Assembly (NCBI RefSeq): GCF_900142215.1
Contig: NZ_FRAC01000007.1
Span: forward strand, 422,412 to 486,411
DNA length: 64,000 nt
Origin: Anaerocolumna jejuensis DSM 15929
Lineage (GTDB): Bacteria > Bacillota > Clostridia > Lachnospirales > Lachnospiraceae
Reading direction: 5' to 3'
Made by a program: the position numbers and the translations under genes. The notes below the pieces were generated by a model that saw only the letters and a program-made list of their open reading frames with translations, was not told where the DNA came from and ran no database searches. Positions 35,238 through 43,357 of this stretch are shown here, piece after piece. Numbering within the stretch: position 1 is the stretch's first letter; each line of letters begins with the position of its first letter.

Positions 35238-36094
35238 TGAAAAAGCAAAGAATGAATCTGCTGCTTGCGGAAATCATGGGAATCCTGCTGTCCATCGTGG
35301 TACTGCTCCCATTTGTTCTGGTGCTGTTTAATTCCTCTAAGAAAAGTGCTGATATTGTAATCAGTCCAATCATGCCTCCGACTCACATAGGCCAATTGTT
35401 CAAGAACCTTAGCAATGTTATACATAACCAGAATTTCAGCTATTGGAAGTCCTTCTCCAGCTCTTTGATCATTACCGTAGTGTCCCTGGTGCTGCTGTCT
35501 TTGTTTGCCGGAATGGCGGCATGGGTCCTGGTGAGAAACAAAAAGAATTGGTCCAACTTTATATTTATGCTCTTTGTAGCTGCCATGGTTATTCCCTTTC
35601 AGGTGGTCATGCTTCCTCTTCTGTCTACCTTCAGAAGCTTATCCGTCTTTACCGGAATACAGTTCCTTAACAGTTACACGGGGATTATATTTGCCTATTT
35701 AGGCTTTGGCGGTTCCATGTCTATTTTTATTCTGCATGGTTTTATCAAGGGAATTCCTTATGAATTAGAGGAGGCTGCCTGGATTGACGGCTGCAGCCCG
35801 GAAGGTACCTTTTTCAGAATCATTTTTCCCCTGCTTAAACCGGTACAGATGACCGTTCTGATTCTTAACGGTATCTGGATATGGAACGATTACCTGCTCC
35901 CTTCCCTCATGCTTGGGCTGAACGGAAGAATTAAGACGCTGCCCATTGCGGTAAGCAGCTTTGTGGGCTCTTATGTAAAGCAATGGGATTTGATACTGAC
36001 AGCAGCACTTTTGGCAATGATTCCGATTATTATTCTGTTTGTATTTGCTCAGAGACAGATTATTCAGGGAATGGTCGAGGGTGCAATTAAGTAA
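35234..36094 (+). CDS. Sugar ABC transporter permease (MalG/UgpE type)
   Basis: Second permease of 286 residues with six spans and the EAA loop IPYELEEAAWIDGCSPEGTFFRIIFPLLKP. It starts at GTG 35234 or the adjacent ATG 35237, overlapping the stop of the first permease, with GGAGG upstream. Together with the preceding two genes it makes the importer for the GH13 substrate. Confidence 0.93.
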   Translation: MMKKQRMNLLLAEIMGILLSIVVLLPFVLVLFNSSKKSADIVISPIMPPTHIGQLFKNLSNVIHNQNFSYWKSFSSSLIITVVSLVLLSLFAGMAAWVLVRNKKNWSNFIFMLFVAAMVIPFQVVMLPLLSTFRSLSVFTGIQFLNSYTGIIFAYLGFGGSMSIFILHGFIKGIPYELEEAAWIDGCSPEGTFFRIIFPLLKPVQMTVLILNGIWIWNDYLLPSLMLGLNGRIKTLPIAVSSFVGSYVKQWDLILTAALLAMIPIIILFVFAQRQIIQGMVEGAIK

Positions 36095-36194
36095 TACGTA
36101 TTTCAAGCTTAGGAGTAATAGAAGCAGATTTTTCATGGAAATTTGTACCTGCAGTCAGTAATTTGCAGGTACCGGAAAGGGCTTGGGTAGTAAG

Positions 36195-37865
36195 ATGCAA
36201 AAGAAGTGGTGGCAGGATAAGTTTGCCTATCAGATATATCCAAAGAGCTTCGCTGATTCAGACGGTGACGGAATAGGAGATTTACGGGGAATAATAAACA
36301 AACTGGATTATTTACAGGAACTTGGAGTGGACATAGTATGGCTTTCGCCGATTTTTTGTTCTCCGCTGGCGGACCAGGGCTATGATATTTCCGATTATTA
36401 TAATATAGACCCCAAATTCGGCACCATGGCGGATATGGAAGAATTAATTGCCAAAGCCAGGGAAAAGAATATCTGTATTCTGATGGACCTGGTGGTCAAT
36501 CACTGCTCTGATGAACATATATGGTTTAAGAAGGCGATGGAAGAGCCGGAAGGCAGATATGGAAAGTATTTTTATATCGAGGAAGGAAAAGGAGAAGAGC
36601 CTCCCTGTAACTGGCGCTCCTATTTTGGAGGCAGTGCCTGGGAGCGGATACCCGGAACCAATAAATATTACTTTCATGCATTCCATAAGAAGCAGCCGGA
36701 TTTAAACTGGGAGAATGAAGAAGTCAGGCAGGAAATCTATAAGATGATAAACTGGTGGCTGGACAAGGGCCTCGGCGGATTCCGTATAGATGCTATTATC
36801 AACATTAAGAAAGTGCTTCCCTTTAAGGATTATGAACCGGACAGGGAGGATGGCATGGTAAGTATTAGGACCATGCTGAAGGAAGCAGAGGGTGTAGGAG
36901 AATTCTTATCGGAAATGAAGAGGGAAACCTTTGAAAAGTATGATGCCTTTACTGTGGGAGAGGTATTTGATGCCAGAGTGGAAGAGCTGCCCTTATTCTT
37001 TGGGGAAGACGGGTATTTCTCCAGTATTTTTGAATTTGGCCCCGCACTTATCGGAAAGAGTGACAATGGATGGTATGACTGCAAAGAGGCTGAAAGAGAA
37101 GTATATAAAGAGGTATGCTTTAAGAGCCAGTTAAAAGCAGACAAGATTGGATTTATGTCAAATATTATAGAGAATCACGACGAACCCAGAGGAGTAAATG
37201 AATTTATACCAAAAGAGGATTTATCGGAGAAAAGTAAGAAGCTTCTGGCAGCAGTATACTTCCTTCAGAAGGGAATCCCCTTTATCTACCAGGGACAGGA
37301 ACTGGGTATGGAGAATACCGTGTTTCATTCCATGGAAGAGGTGGATGATATTTCCACCAGGGATGAATATCAGGTCGCTTTGGATGCCGGGTATTCAGAG
37401 GAAGAGGCTCTTAGGATCGTAAGTAAATACAGCCGTGACAATGCCAGAACTCCTTTTCAATGGAGCGACGAGGACAATGCAGGCTTTACCAAAGGTAAAC
37501 CATGGCTTGCCTTAAATCCCAATTATCCGGTTATTAATGCTGCCGAACAGATTAAAAGAAAAACTTCAGTATATTACTTTTATAAGGAATTAATAGCTCT
37601 GAGAAAATCGGAAGAGTATAAGGAAACCTTTGTATACGGCGAGTTTGAGCCTGTATTGCCTGAGGTTAAGAATTTTATGGCATACCTTCGGAAGGGGCAG
37701 GATAAGAATATTCTGGTAGCTGCGAACTTCCAGAAGGAAGCAGTTACTCTTACTTTACCGGTTACCTGTAAGAAAGTACTGCTTCATAACGATGAGGATA
37801 TCAGAATGGAGCGGAGCACAGTAACCTTTCAGGGGTATCAGGTGGTGGTTATGGAGGTGAAATAA
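36195..37865 (+). CDS. GH13 alpha-glucosidase (oligo-1,6-glucosidase type)
   Basis: Cytoplasmic alpha-amylase-family enzyme of 556 residues. Calcium-site-like DSDGDGIGDL near the N-terminus, conserved region I (DLVVNHCSD), nucleophile D199 in GFRIDAI, acid/base E256 in VGEVFD, and transition-state Asp D329 in NHDEPR. The combination resembles oligo-1,6-glucosidase, dextran glucosidase or trehalose-6-phosphate hydrolase; no adjacent PTS makes the last unlikely. I choose ATG 36195 (MQKKWWQDKF) over TTG 36183. Last gene of the ABC operon, so imported oligosaccharide is hydrolysed to glucose. Confidence 0.92.
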   Translation: MQKKWWQDKFAYQIYPKSFADSDGDGIGDLRGIINKLDYLQELGVDIVWLSPIFCSPLADQGYDISDYYNIDPKFGTMADMEELIAKAREKNICILMDLVVNHCSDEHIWFKKAMEEPEGRYGKYFYIEEGKGEEPPCNWRSYFGGSAWERIPGTNKYYFHAFHKKQPDLNWENEEVRQEIYKMINWWLDKGLGGFRIDAIINIKKVLPFKDYEPDREDGMVSIRTMLKEAEGVGEFLSEMKRETFEKYDAFTVGEVFDARVEELPLFFGEDGYFSSIFEFGPALIGKSDNGWYDCKEAEREVYKEVCFKSQLKADKIGFMSNIIENHDEPRGVNEFIPKEDLSEKSKKLLAAVYFLQKGIPFIYQGQELGMENTVFHSMEEVDDISTRDEYQVALDAGYSEEEALRIVSKYSRDNARTPFQWSDEDNAGFTKGKPWLALNPNYPVINAAEQIKRKTSVYYFYKELIALRKSEEYKETFVYGEFEPVLPEVKNFMAYLRKGQDKNILVAANFQKEAVTLTLPVTCKKVLLHNDEDIRMERSTVTFQGYQVVVMEVK

Positions 37866-37891
37866 AAAGGGCGGTTTTTTCGCAAGGGGAC

Positions 37892-38102
37892 GGCAGTTTG
37901 TACAAAATAGAAAGCTTCCTGCTTCGATTGCAATGTATAAGAAGTCCTAATTCTCTGAAGCTTTTGTGCTGGACATATCATCAAACAGATAACTCGCTAG
38001 CTCAAACAATCTGTGTGATGATATAGCACAAAAGCTTCAGAGAAAAGGACTTCTAATACATTTCCATAGGCGCAGGAAGCTTTCTATTTTGTACAAACTG
38101 CC
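37892..38102. repeat. ~211 bp near-perfect palindrome
   Basis: Outer 31-base arms (37892-37922 and 38072-38102) are exact complements, beginning GGCAGTTTGTACAAAATAG. Inner arms continue with AGAAGTCCT and CTCTGAAGCTTTTGTGCT and their complements, then ATATCATC/GATGATAT and ACAGAT/ATCTGT around a short loop near 38000. It follows the GH13 stop by 26 bases, between convergent genes. It may be a MITE-like element, or a large terminator. The remaining 172 bases to the HAD gene are AT-rich with degenerate AGTTAAAG copies. Confidence 0.9.
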
Positions 38103-38274
38103 TGTATACAGATAGAAACAAGTCATATACCGGGCGAATCATAGTATATAAAAGAGCATCTGCGATGAGGGCTTTCGGAAAACTTATATTTTAGTCAAAC
38201 CATTAAGTTAAAGTAATTTGTTAAAGTAAATAGTTAAAGCATAATAGTTATAACATAAAGTTAAAAGCATAAAA

Positions 38275-39081
38275 TCAAAGCATAAAGGCTTCGATTACAT
38301 GAGCAACTCCGTCCTCATCATTGGAAAGAGTGATGTAATCTGCTTTGCTTTTTACGACCTCCTGGGCATTTGCCATAGCCACACCCATGCCGGCATATTC
38401 AATCATGGAGATATCATTAAAGCCGTCACCGCAGCTAATCATCTGTTCCTTTGATAAATTCAGATAGTCCAGAAGCTTACCAAGAGAATAGGCTTTATCG
38501 ATATTTCTAGGCATTATTTCTATGAAGTAGGGTTCGGAGCGGTAGATATTAAGCTCACCCTTAAGCTTCGCCTTCAGTTCTGGTTCTATTCTTTTTAAAA
38601 TATCAGGCTCTCCGGTCATAAGGCATTTATTAATATCAAATTGAATATAGGATACAAAATCATCCACCTGTTTTACCGGAATCCCATTAATTCGGGATTC
38701 TATTTCAATATATTGATCAATTTCGGAATCGGTGATAACGCAGTCTCCCTCATAGGATAACAGGCCAACCTTATTTTCAACAGCGGTAGTATGAAGGAGT
38801 GGTATGTAATCACGGTTTAAAACCTGCTGAAAGATGATTTTCCCGTTTCTGCAGTTCATTACCTTAGCTCCGTTAAAGGAAAGGATATAACCGTCATATT
38901 CAGAGAGCTTTAATTTCTCAGCCAGGGGCAGGATGCCAGGGGTAGGTCGTCCAGATGCCAATACTACCTTGTGGCCCCTTTCCTGAATTGCCATGATGGA
39001 GCGGTAGGTTTTATCCGATATCTGTTTTTGGGAGTTGGTCAGTGTTCCGTCTATGTCCAGTACAAGTATCTCATATGCCAT
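38275..39081 (-). CDS. HAD-superfamily Cof-type phosphatase
   Basis: Cytoplasmic sugar-phosphate or FMN-type phosphatase of 268 residues, haloacid dehalogenase class IIB. Motif I DIDGTLTNSQ with nucleophile Asp, motif II LASGRPT, and the C-terminal motif ISCGDGFNDISMI with VAMANAQEVVK. Substrate unknown. ATG has GGAAAGGAC upstream on the minus strand. Transcribed with, and 24 bases downstream of, the diguanylate cyclase gene. Confidence 0.93.
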   Translation of the reverse strand: MAYEILVLDIDGTLTNSQKQISDKTYRSIMAIQERGHKVVLASGRPTPGILPLAEKLKLSEYDGYILSFNGAKVMNCRNGKIIFQQVLNRDYIPLLHTTAVENKVGLLSYEGDCVITDSEIDQYIEIESRINGIPVKQVDDFVSYIQFDINKCLMTGEPDILKRIEPELKAKLKGELNIYRSEPYFIEIMPRNIDKAYSLGKLLDYLNLSKEQMISCGDGFNDISMIEYAGMGVAMANAQEVVKSKADYITLSNDEDGVAHVIEAFML

Positions 39082-39105
39082 ATTATGTCCTTTCCTGCTT
39101 AACGT

Positions 39106-40011
39106 CTATACATCCGAGTAGCATATACAAATATTTTTCCCAAGGGATTTGCCCTGATAGAGGGCCTGATCCGCGCAGGTAATGTTCTTTTCCACAGAGA
39201 GGGCGGAATCGTATCTGACCACACCACCTGTTATGCTGCAATGAAAATCTTTGTTTTCAAAGGTAAAGGTGTATTTTTCAACCTCTTTGCGCAACTTATC
39301 CGCAATTTTCAGGGCAGAATCAATATCGGCGTTTGGCAGGAATACCAGAAATTCTTCTCCTCCCCAACGGCTTACAGTGTCTTCTTCTTTCAAAATAAGC
39401 CTGAAAATATTGGATATACTAACCAAGACAATATCTCCGGCATTATGGCCATAAGTATCATTTATATTTTTAAAGTTATCTACATCAAACAATATCAGGG
39501 TAAATTCTGTATAGTCGGATTCTACATATTCATGGAGCTTCTCCATAAAATAGCGCCTGTTATATAATTTTGTGAGATAATCGGTAATTGCCATCTCCTT
39601 TAGCTCATTCATAAGAACCTGAAGTTCGCGCTGATTCCTGACATTTTGCATATGTACCTTGACACGGGCTTTAAGCTCTTCCGGAATAAAGGGCTTGGAT
39701 ACATAATCGGCAGCCCCTACCTCGAAACCGCGCAGAACGGATTCCGAGTCGTTATTACCGGTTATAAATATAATAGGTATATCTTTGGTTTCGGGAAAGC
39801 CTTTTAAGATTTTACAGGTTTCATATCCATCTATCCCAGTCATCATGATATCTAATAATATCAGGGTAGGGTGAATAGTTTTGGCAATAGAAATACTTTC
39901 CTCCCCTGAGTGGGCAATAGCTATGTGCAATGATGAGGATACTAATATATCCTTTATGATGGTGCATATAATCTCACTGTCATCAACTACCAAGACGGTG
40001 TCTTTTTCCAT
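39106..40011 (-). CDS. Response-regulator diguanylate cyclase (REC-GGDEF)
   Basis: Cytoplasmic signalling enzyme of 301 residues making cyclic di-GMP. The N-terminal receiver has VVDDSEI, phospho-acceptor Asp in LLDIMMTG and Lys in SKPFIPEEL. The C-terminal cyclase has FDVDNFKNINDTYGH and the active-site loop GGEEF, an active variant of GGDEF. The product-inhibition site upstream reads KEED instead of RxxD, so feedback inhibition is probably weak. No cognate kinase is adjacent. ATG with AAGGAGA upstream. Confidence 0.94.
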   Translation of the reverse strand: MEKDTVLVVDDSEIICTIIKDILVSSSLHIAIAHSGEESISIAKTIHPTLILLDIMMTGIDGYETCKILKGFPETKDIPIIFITGNNDSESVLRGFEVGAADYVSKPFIPEELKARVKVHMQNVRNQRELQVLMNELKEMAITDYLTKLYNRRYFMEKLHEYVESDYTEFTLILFDVDNFKNINDTYGHNAGDIVLVSISNIFRLILKEEDTVSRWGGEEFLVFLPNADIDSALKIADKLRKEVEKYTFTFENKDFHCSITGGVVRYDSALSVEKNITCADQALYQGKSLGKNICICYSDV

Positions 40012-40129
40012 AATAAATCTCCTTGCATAATTAAAATTGCAATACTGAAACCAGTAACTAATTTTATATTATAGCATTTTGGAGAAAATTTCAACTTAAT
40101 CCAACATAAATTAAAAAAATTGTTGAGGT

Positions 40130-40225
40130 ATCCGCGGTTTTAGCGGATTATAGCATAATATAAGGATTTATGCTGGGCATCAGTAAGCGAAAAAACGGCA
40201 AATTTCGTGCGTGTTACGAAAATTT
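40130..40225. other. Three consecutive small hairpins, possible small RNA
   Basis: Arms ATCCGC/GCGGAT (40130-40148), AGCATAA/TATGCT (40152-40174) and AAATTTCGT/ACGAAAATTT (40200-40225). They lie in the 370-base gap between the cyclase gene and the YbjQ-like gene. No promoter or T run is convincing; function unknown. Confidence 0.35.
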
Positions 40226-40240
40226 ACTTAACTTCACTGC

Positions 40241-40400
40241 AGTTGTTGCTGAGTAACCATAGTTATTACGGCGTAACATAGTTATTGCAGAGCAACTGCA
40301 GTTATTTCGGAGTGACCGCAATTATTGCAAAGAAACTACAGCTATTGCAAAGTAACTGCCATTACAGCTAAATAATCGACGTTACTTTAAAGTAACTGCC
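40241..40400 (-). repeat. 20 bp degenerate tandem repeat merging with a gene's 3' end
   Basis: About eight units near AGTTATTGCAGAGTAACTGC, mostly 20 bases apart, starting at 40241, 40261, 40280, 40300, 40320, 40340, 40361 and 40381. Each unit is a weak palindrome (AGTTA..TAACT). The last unit contains the final codons and stop of the YbjQ-like gene on the minus strand, so the array appears to have grown from, or into, the coding end. Confidence 0.75.
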
Positions 40401-40702
40401 GTACCGGAAACAGTAACCATAAGCATACCGTTATCGGAGCCCAAAACCTCATAATCCACATCAACGGCAACTACAGCATCGGCACCCATGCTTCTGGCGC
40501 GCTCCTCCATCTCTCTTATTGCATTCTGCCTTGCCTGGATTAATTCCTCCTCATAAGTGGCTGAGCGGCCTCCAAAGAAATTGGATAATCCGGCAGTAAA
40601 ATCCTTTATGAAGTTAACACCGGATATGACTTCGCCAAAAACAATGCCCTTATACTCTGCAATAGCTCTTCCCTCAATGGTATTTGTAGTTGTAATAATC
40701 AT
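40382..40702 (-). CDS. YbjQ / DUF74 heavy-metal-binding-like protein
   Basis: Small soluble protein of 106 residues of the YbjQ (DUF74) family. The conserved N-terminus IITTTNTIEGRAIAEYKGIVFGEVI and the block ARSMGADAVVAVDVDYEVL are typical. The family forms pentamers; metal binding has been proposed but function is unsettled. ATG at 40702 has GGAGG upstream on the minus strand; the longer frame to 40735 reads out of the repeat array at 40728. Length is normal. Confidence 0.87.
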   Translation of the reverse strand: MIITTTNTIEGRAIAEYKGIVFGEVISGVNFIKDFTAGLSNFFGGRSATYEEELIQARQNAIREMEERARSMGADAVVAVDVDYEVLGSDNGMLMVTVSGTAVTLK

Positions 40703-40727
40703 AATTTCCTCCATTCTTATCATACAT

Positions 40728-40879
40728 GCTCCCATTGCATACCGCAGACTTGTCTGCGGTATTGCATAAATAATGGAGTGTGAAAACGCTTTTCTTTCAC
40801 ACCTGCTCCCATTGCATACCGCAGACTTGTCTGCGGTACTGCATAAATAATGGAATGTGAAAACGCTTTTCTTTCACTC
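40728..40879 (-). repeat. Two tandem copies of the 77 bp two-hairpin repeat
   Basis: On the minus strand each unit reads GTGTGAAAGAAAAGCG..., then a palindrome ACCGCAGAC/GTCTGCGGT and GCAATGGGAGCA. The two GTGAAAG marks are 77 bases apart. Same family as 1839-1970 and 50280-50639. The array ends 25 bases before the YbjQ-like start, next to its ribosome site. The rest of the 309-base gap to argG (40880-41011) has no recognisable feature. Confidence 0.9.
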
Positions 40880-41011
40880 TTATCGTATGATATCTGCTTT
40901 ATAATAATAAAAGTAGAACATAAGCTTTACAATTTCAAATCATACCGTATAAATCTTAAGCATCTGTGAGAGGAGTATTAACCTTTTATTAAAAATTAAT
41001 TCTAGTGTAAA

Positions 41012-42217
41012 TTATTTCAGGCCGCCCTGCTTCATGGCGCGAACCTTTAAGGAGAGGCCGAAGAGGTTGATGAAGCCTTCCGCATCCTTATGGTTATAGA
41101 GCTCACCGGTTGTAAAGGAAGCTATACTTTCATTATATAAAGAATAGGGAGAAGTTGTACCCTGCTTGATAATATTACCCTTATATAATTTCAGCTTAAC
41201 GTCACCGGTTACGTATTCCTGGGTGGAGTCTACGAAAGCCTGAAGGGCTTCCCTTAAGGGAGTAAACCATTTGCCTTCATATACAACATCAGCGAATTTA
41301 TCCCCAATGCCCTTTTTATAGGCAAGGGTATCACGGTCCAGTATCAGTTCTTCCAGGGCGGTATGTGCTTCCATAAGAATTGTTCCGCCAGGGGTCTCAT
41401 ATACACCGCGGGATTTCATTCCAACTACTCTGTTTTCTACGATATCCACAATACCGACACCATGCTGGCCGCCCAGTGCATTCAGTTTCTCAATGATTTC
41501 GGAAACCTTCATGGACTGGCCATTTAAAGTGGTGGGGATACCTTTTTCAAAGGAAAGGGTTAAGGTTTCTCCTTCATCAGGAGCTTTTTCGGGAGAAACA
41601 CCAAGAACCAGCAGGTGGTCGTAGTCAGGAGCGTTGGCAGGGTCTTCAAGCTCCAGGCCTTCATGGCTGATGTGCCAGAGGTTTCTGTCACGGCTGTAGC
41701 TGTTATCGGCGGAAAAAGGAAGGTGAATGCCGTGGTCTTTGCAGTATTCAATTTCTTCTTCACGGGAAGAGATATCCCAGATCCGCCAGGGAGCTATAAT
41801 CTTTAAATCAGGTGCAAGAGCCTTGATACCAAGCTCAAAGCGCACCTGGTCATTGCCTTTGCCGGTTGCACCGTGGCAGATGGCAGTAGCATTTTCCAGT
41901 CTTGCAATTTCCACAAGGCGCTTTGCAATAACAGGTCTTGCCATGGAAGTACCGAGTAAATATTTATTTTCATAAACCGCACCTGCCTTCACACAGGGTA
42001 CAACGTAATCATCTACAAATTCATCTACCACATCTTCAATATAAAGCTTAACGGCTCCGGAAGCCTTGGCTCTATCCTCAAGGCCGTCCAATTCGTTGCC
42101 CTGCCCTACATTAATACATACACATACAACATCATAATCATAGTTTTCCTTTAACCAGGGTATAATCACAGTGGTATCAAGACCTCCGGAATAAGCAAGT
42201 ATTACTTTCTCTTTCAT
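41012..42217 (-). CDS. argG: Argininosuccinate synthase
   Basis: Cytoplasmic enzyme of 401 residues joining citrulline and aspartate with ATP in arginine biosynthesis. N-type ATP pyrophosphatase loop AYSGGLDTTVI at the N-terminus, substrate-binding segments HGATGKGNDQVRFE and DNSYSRDRNLWHIS, and GRTYETPGG-like GVYETPGGTILMEAH. Start ATG with AGGAGG upstream. argH is not in the window. It is oriented away from the argJBD cluster but shares a promoter motif with it. Confidence 0.98.
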   Translation of the reverse strand: MKEKVILAYSGGLDTTVIIPWLKENYDYDVVCVCINVGQGNELDGLEDRAKASGAVKLYIEDVVDEFVDDYVVPCVKAGAVYENKYLLGTSMARPVIAKRLVEIARLENATAICHGATGKGNDQVRFELGIKALAPDLKIIAPWRIWDISSREEEIEYCKDHGIHLPFSADNSYSRDRNLWHISHEGLELEDPANAPDYDHLLVLGVSPEKAPDEGETLTLSFEKGIPTTLNGQSMKVSEIIEKLNALGGQHGVGIVDIVENRVVGMKSRGVYETPGGTILMEAHTALEELILDRDTLAYKKGIGDKFADVVYEGKWFTPLREALQAFVDSTQEYVTGDVKLKLYKGNIIKQGTTSPYSLYNESIASFTTGELYNHKDAEGFINLFGLSLKVRAMKQGGLK

Positions 42218-42254
42218 GATAAATCCTCCTTGTTTTTCGTTTTAAATTATTATA

Positions 42255-42283
42255 AATATACATCAAATTGTTAATTTATGCAA
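42255..42283 (-). promoter_or_regulatory. Predicted argG promoter with ArgR-like site
   Basis: On the minus strand TTGCAT (42283-42278), 17-base spacer, TATATT (42260-42255). The stretch starting TATTGCATAA is shared with the argJ promoter at 43267, suggesting a common ARG-box-type operator overlapping -35. Confidence 0.5.
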
Positions 42284-42477
42284 TACTTAATTTTCAAATA
42301 ATAAAATTAGAGCAGTAAAACAGGGAAGAGAGCATATTTATAATATCAGCATGGACCCTTGTTTCCTTATATGGACAACCATTTGAAGAAATGATATAAT
42401 TTGGAAAATGAAAAGAAAAGGTCAAGTCAGGAAGAAAAGTATTAAAAATACATTGTATTTTTAATACTTACTATTTA

Positions 42478-42668
42478 AGCAGTATCGCAAAGAAGCTTGT
42501 GATATCATTGGATTAGCTTTATAAATGAGTTGCATTTTTAAATTCACTGTAAGCAGTATTGCAAAGAAGCTTGCGATATACATGGAATTAGTTCTATAAA
42601 TGCGCTGCATTTTTAAACACATAATAAGCAGTATCGCAAGTAAGCTTGCGATAGTATGGAGGATAAGT
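42478..42668 (+). repeat. Three tandem ~75 bp hairpin repeats upstream of maf
   Basis: Units start AGCAGTAT at 42478, 42552 and 42627 (periods 74 and 75). Each contains a palindrome CGCAAG/CTTGCG and then ATGGAATTAG; in the last unit this downstream block becomes ATGGAGGATAAG and supplies the maf ribosome site. A related solitary copy lies at 5782. Together with the argG promoter region it accounts for the 451-base gap. Confidence 0.85.
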
Positions 42669-43259
42669 ATGTATAAAATTATATTGGCGTCCGGTTCGCC
42701 GAGAAGAAAAGAGATTTTGGAGCAGGCAGGTGTGGACTTTGTAATAAAGGCAAGCAATGCAGAGGAAATAACGGATAAGACAAATCCGCCTGAAATGGTG
42801 GAGGACCTGGCACGCCTAAAAGCAGAGGAGATAAAGAAGAAGGAAGAAGGAGAGTTTCTTATAATAAGTGCGGATACGCTGGTGTTTTTGGATGGCAGTC
42901 CCCTTGGAAAGCCGAAGGGAAGAGAGGATGCTTACCATATGCTTAGCAGCCTTTCCGGCAGGAAGCACGAGGTATATACAGGCGTTGCCATTATAATAAG
43001 AGAAAAGAGAAAAGCAGAGAAAGAACTGGTATTCCATCAAATGAGCCGTGTGGAGGTGGAAACCTTATCGAAGGAGCAGATAGAGGCCTATATTTCATCC
43101 GGTGAACCCTTTGACAAGGCAGGAGCCTATGCCATCCAGGGAAAATTTGCCGTGCATATCAGTGGGATTGAAGGAGAGTATAATAATATTGTCGGGCTGC
43201 CCATAGCCAGAATATATCATGAGCTTTTAAAAGAAGGAATTGATATTTTAAAAAAATAA
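42669..43259 (+). CDS. maf: Maf-family nucleotide pyrophosphatase
   Basis: House-cleaning nucleoside-triphosphate pyrophosphatase of 196 residues, acting on dTTP/UTP or modified nucleotides; historically linked to septum formation. Family motifs: ILASGSPRRKEIL, ISADTLVFLDG, KPKGREDAYHMLSSLSG and YAIQGKFAVHISGIEGEYNNIVGLP. ATG 42669 follows GGAGG; the longer frame to 42600 reads through the hairpin repeat. Confidence 0.95.
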   Translation: MYKIILASGSPRRKEILEQAGVDFVIKASNAEEITDKTNPPEMVEDLARLKAEEIKKKEEGEFLIISADTLVFLDGSPLGKPKGREDAYHMLSSLSGRKHEVYTGVAIIIREKRKAEKELVFHQMSRVEVETLSKEQIEAYISSGEPFDKAGAYAIQGKFAVHISGIEGEYNNIVGLPIARIYHELLKEGIDILKK

Positions 43260-43268
43260 AGTTGGGTA

Positions 43269-43297
43269 TTGCATAATAATTTATTAATGTGTATAAT
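43269..43297 (+). promoter_or_regulatory. Predicted argJBD promoter with ArgR-like site
   Basis: TTGCAT (43269-43274), 17-base spacer, TATAAT (43292-43297). The promoter is AT-rich and palindromic-looking, with TATTGCATAA as in the argG promoter. Confidence 0.55.
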
Positions 43298-43357
43298 TAT
43301 AAATCAGTTAAGATAGAAAAACGGATGATGCGGTAACAAAGCATAGGAGGTATACAC

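Noticed and set aside
36183..37865. GH13 enzyme as trehalose-6-phosphate hydrolase
   Set aside because: No PTS component is adjacent and the gene is last in an ABC-importer operon, which fits a non-phosphorylated oligosaccharide.
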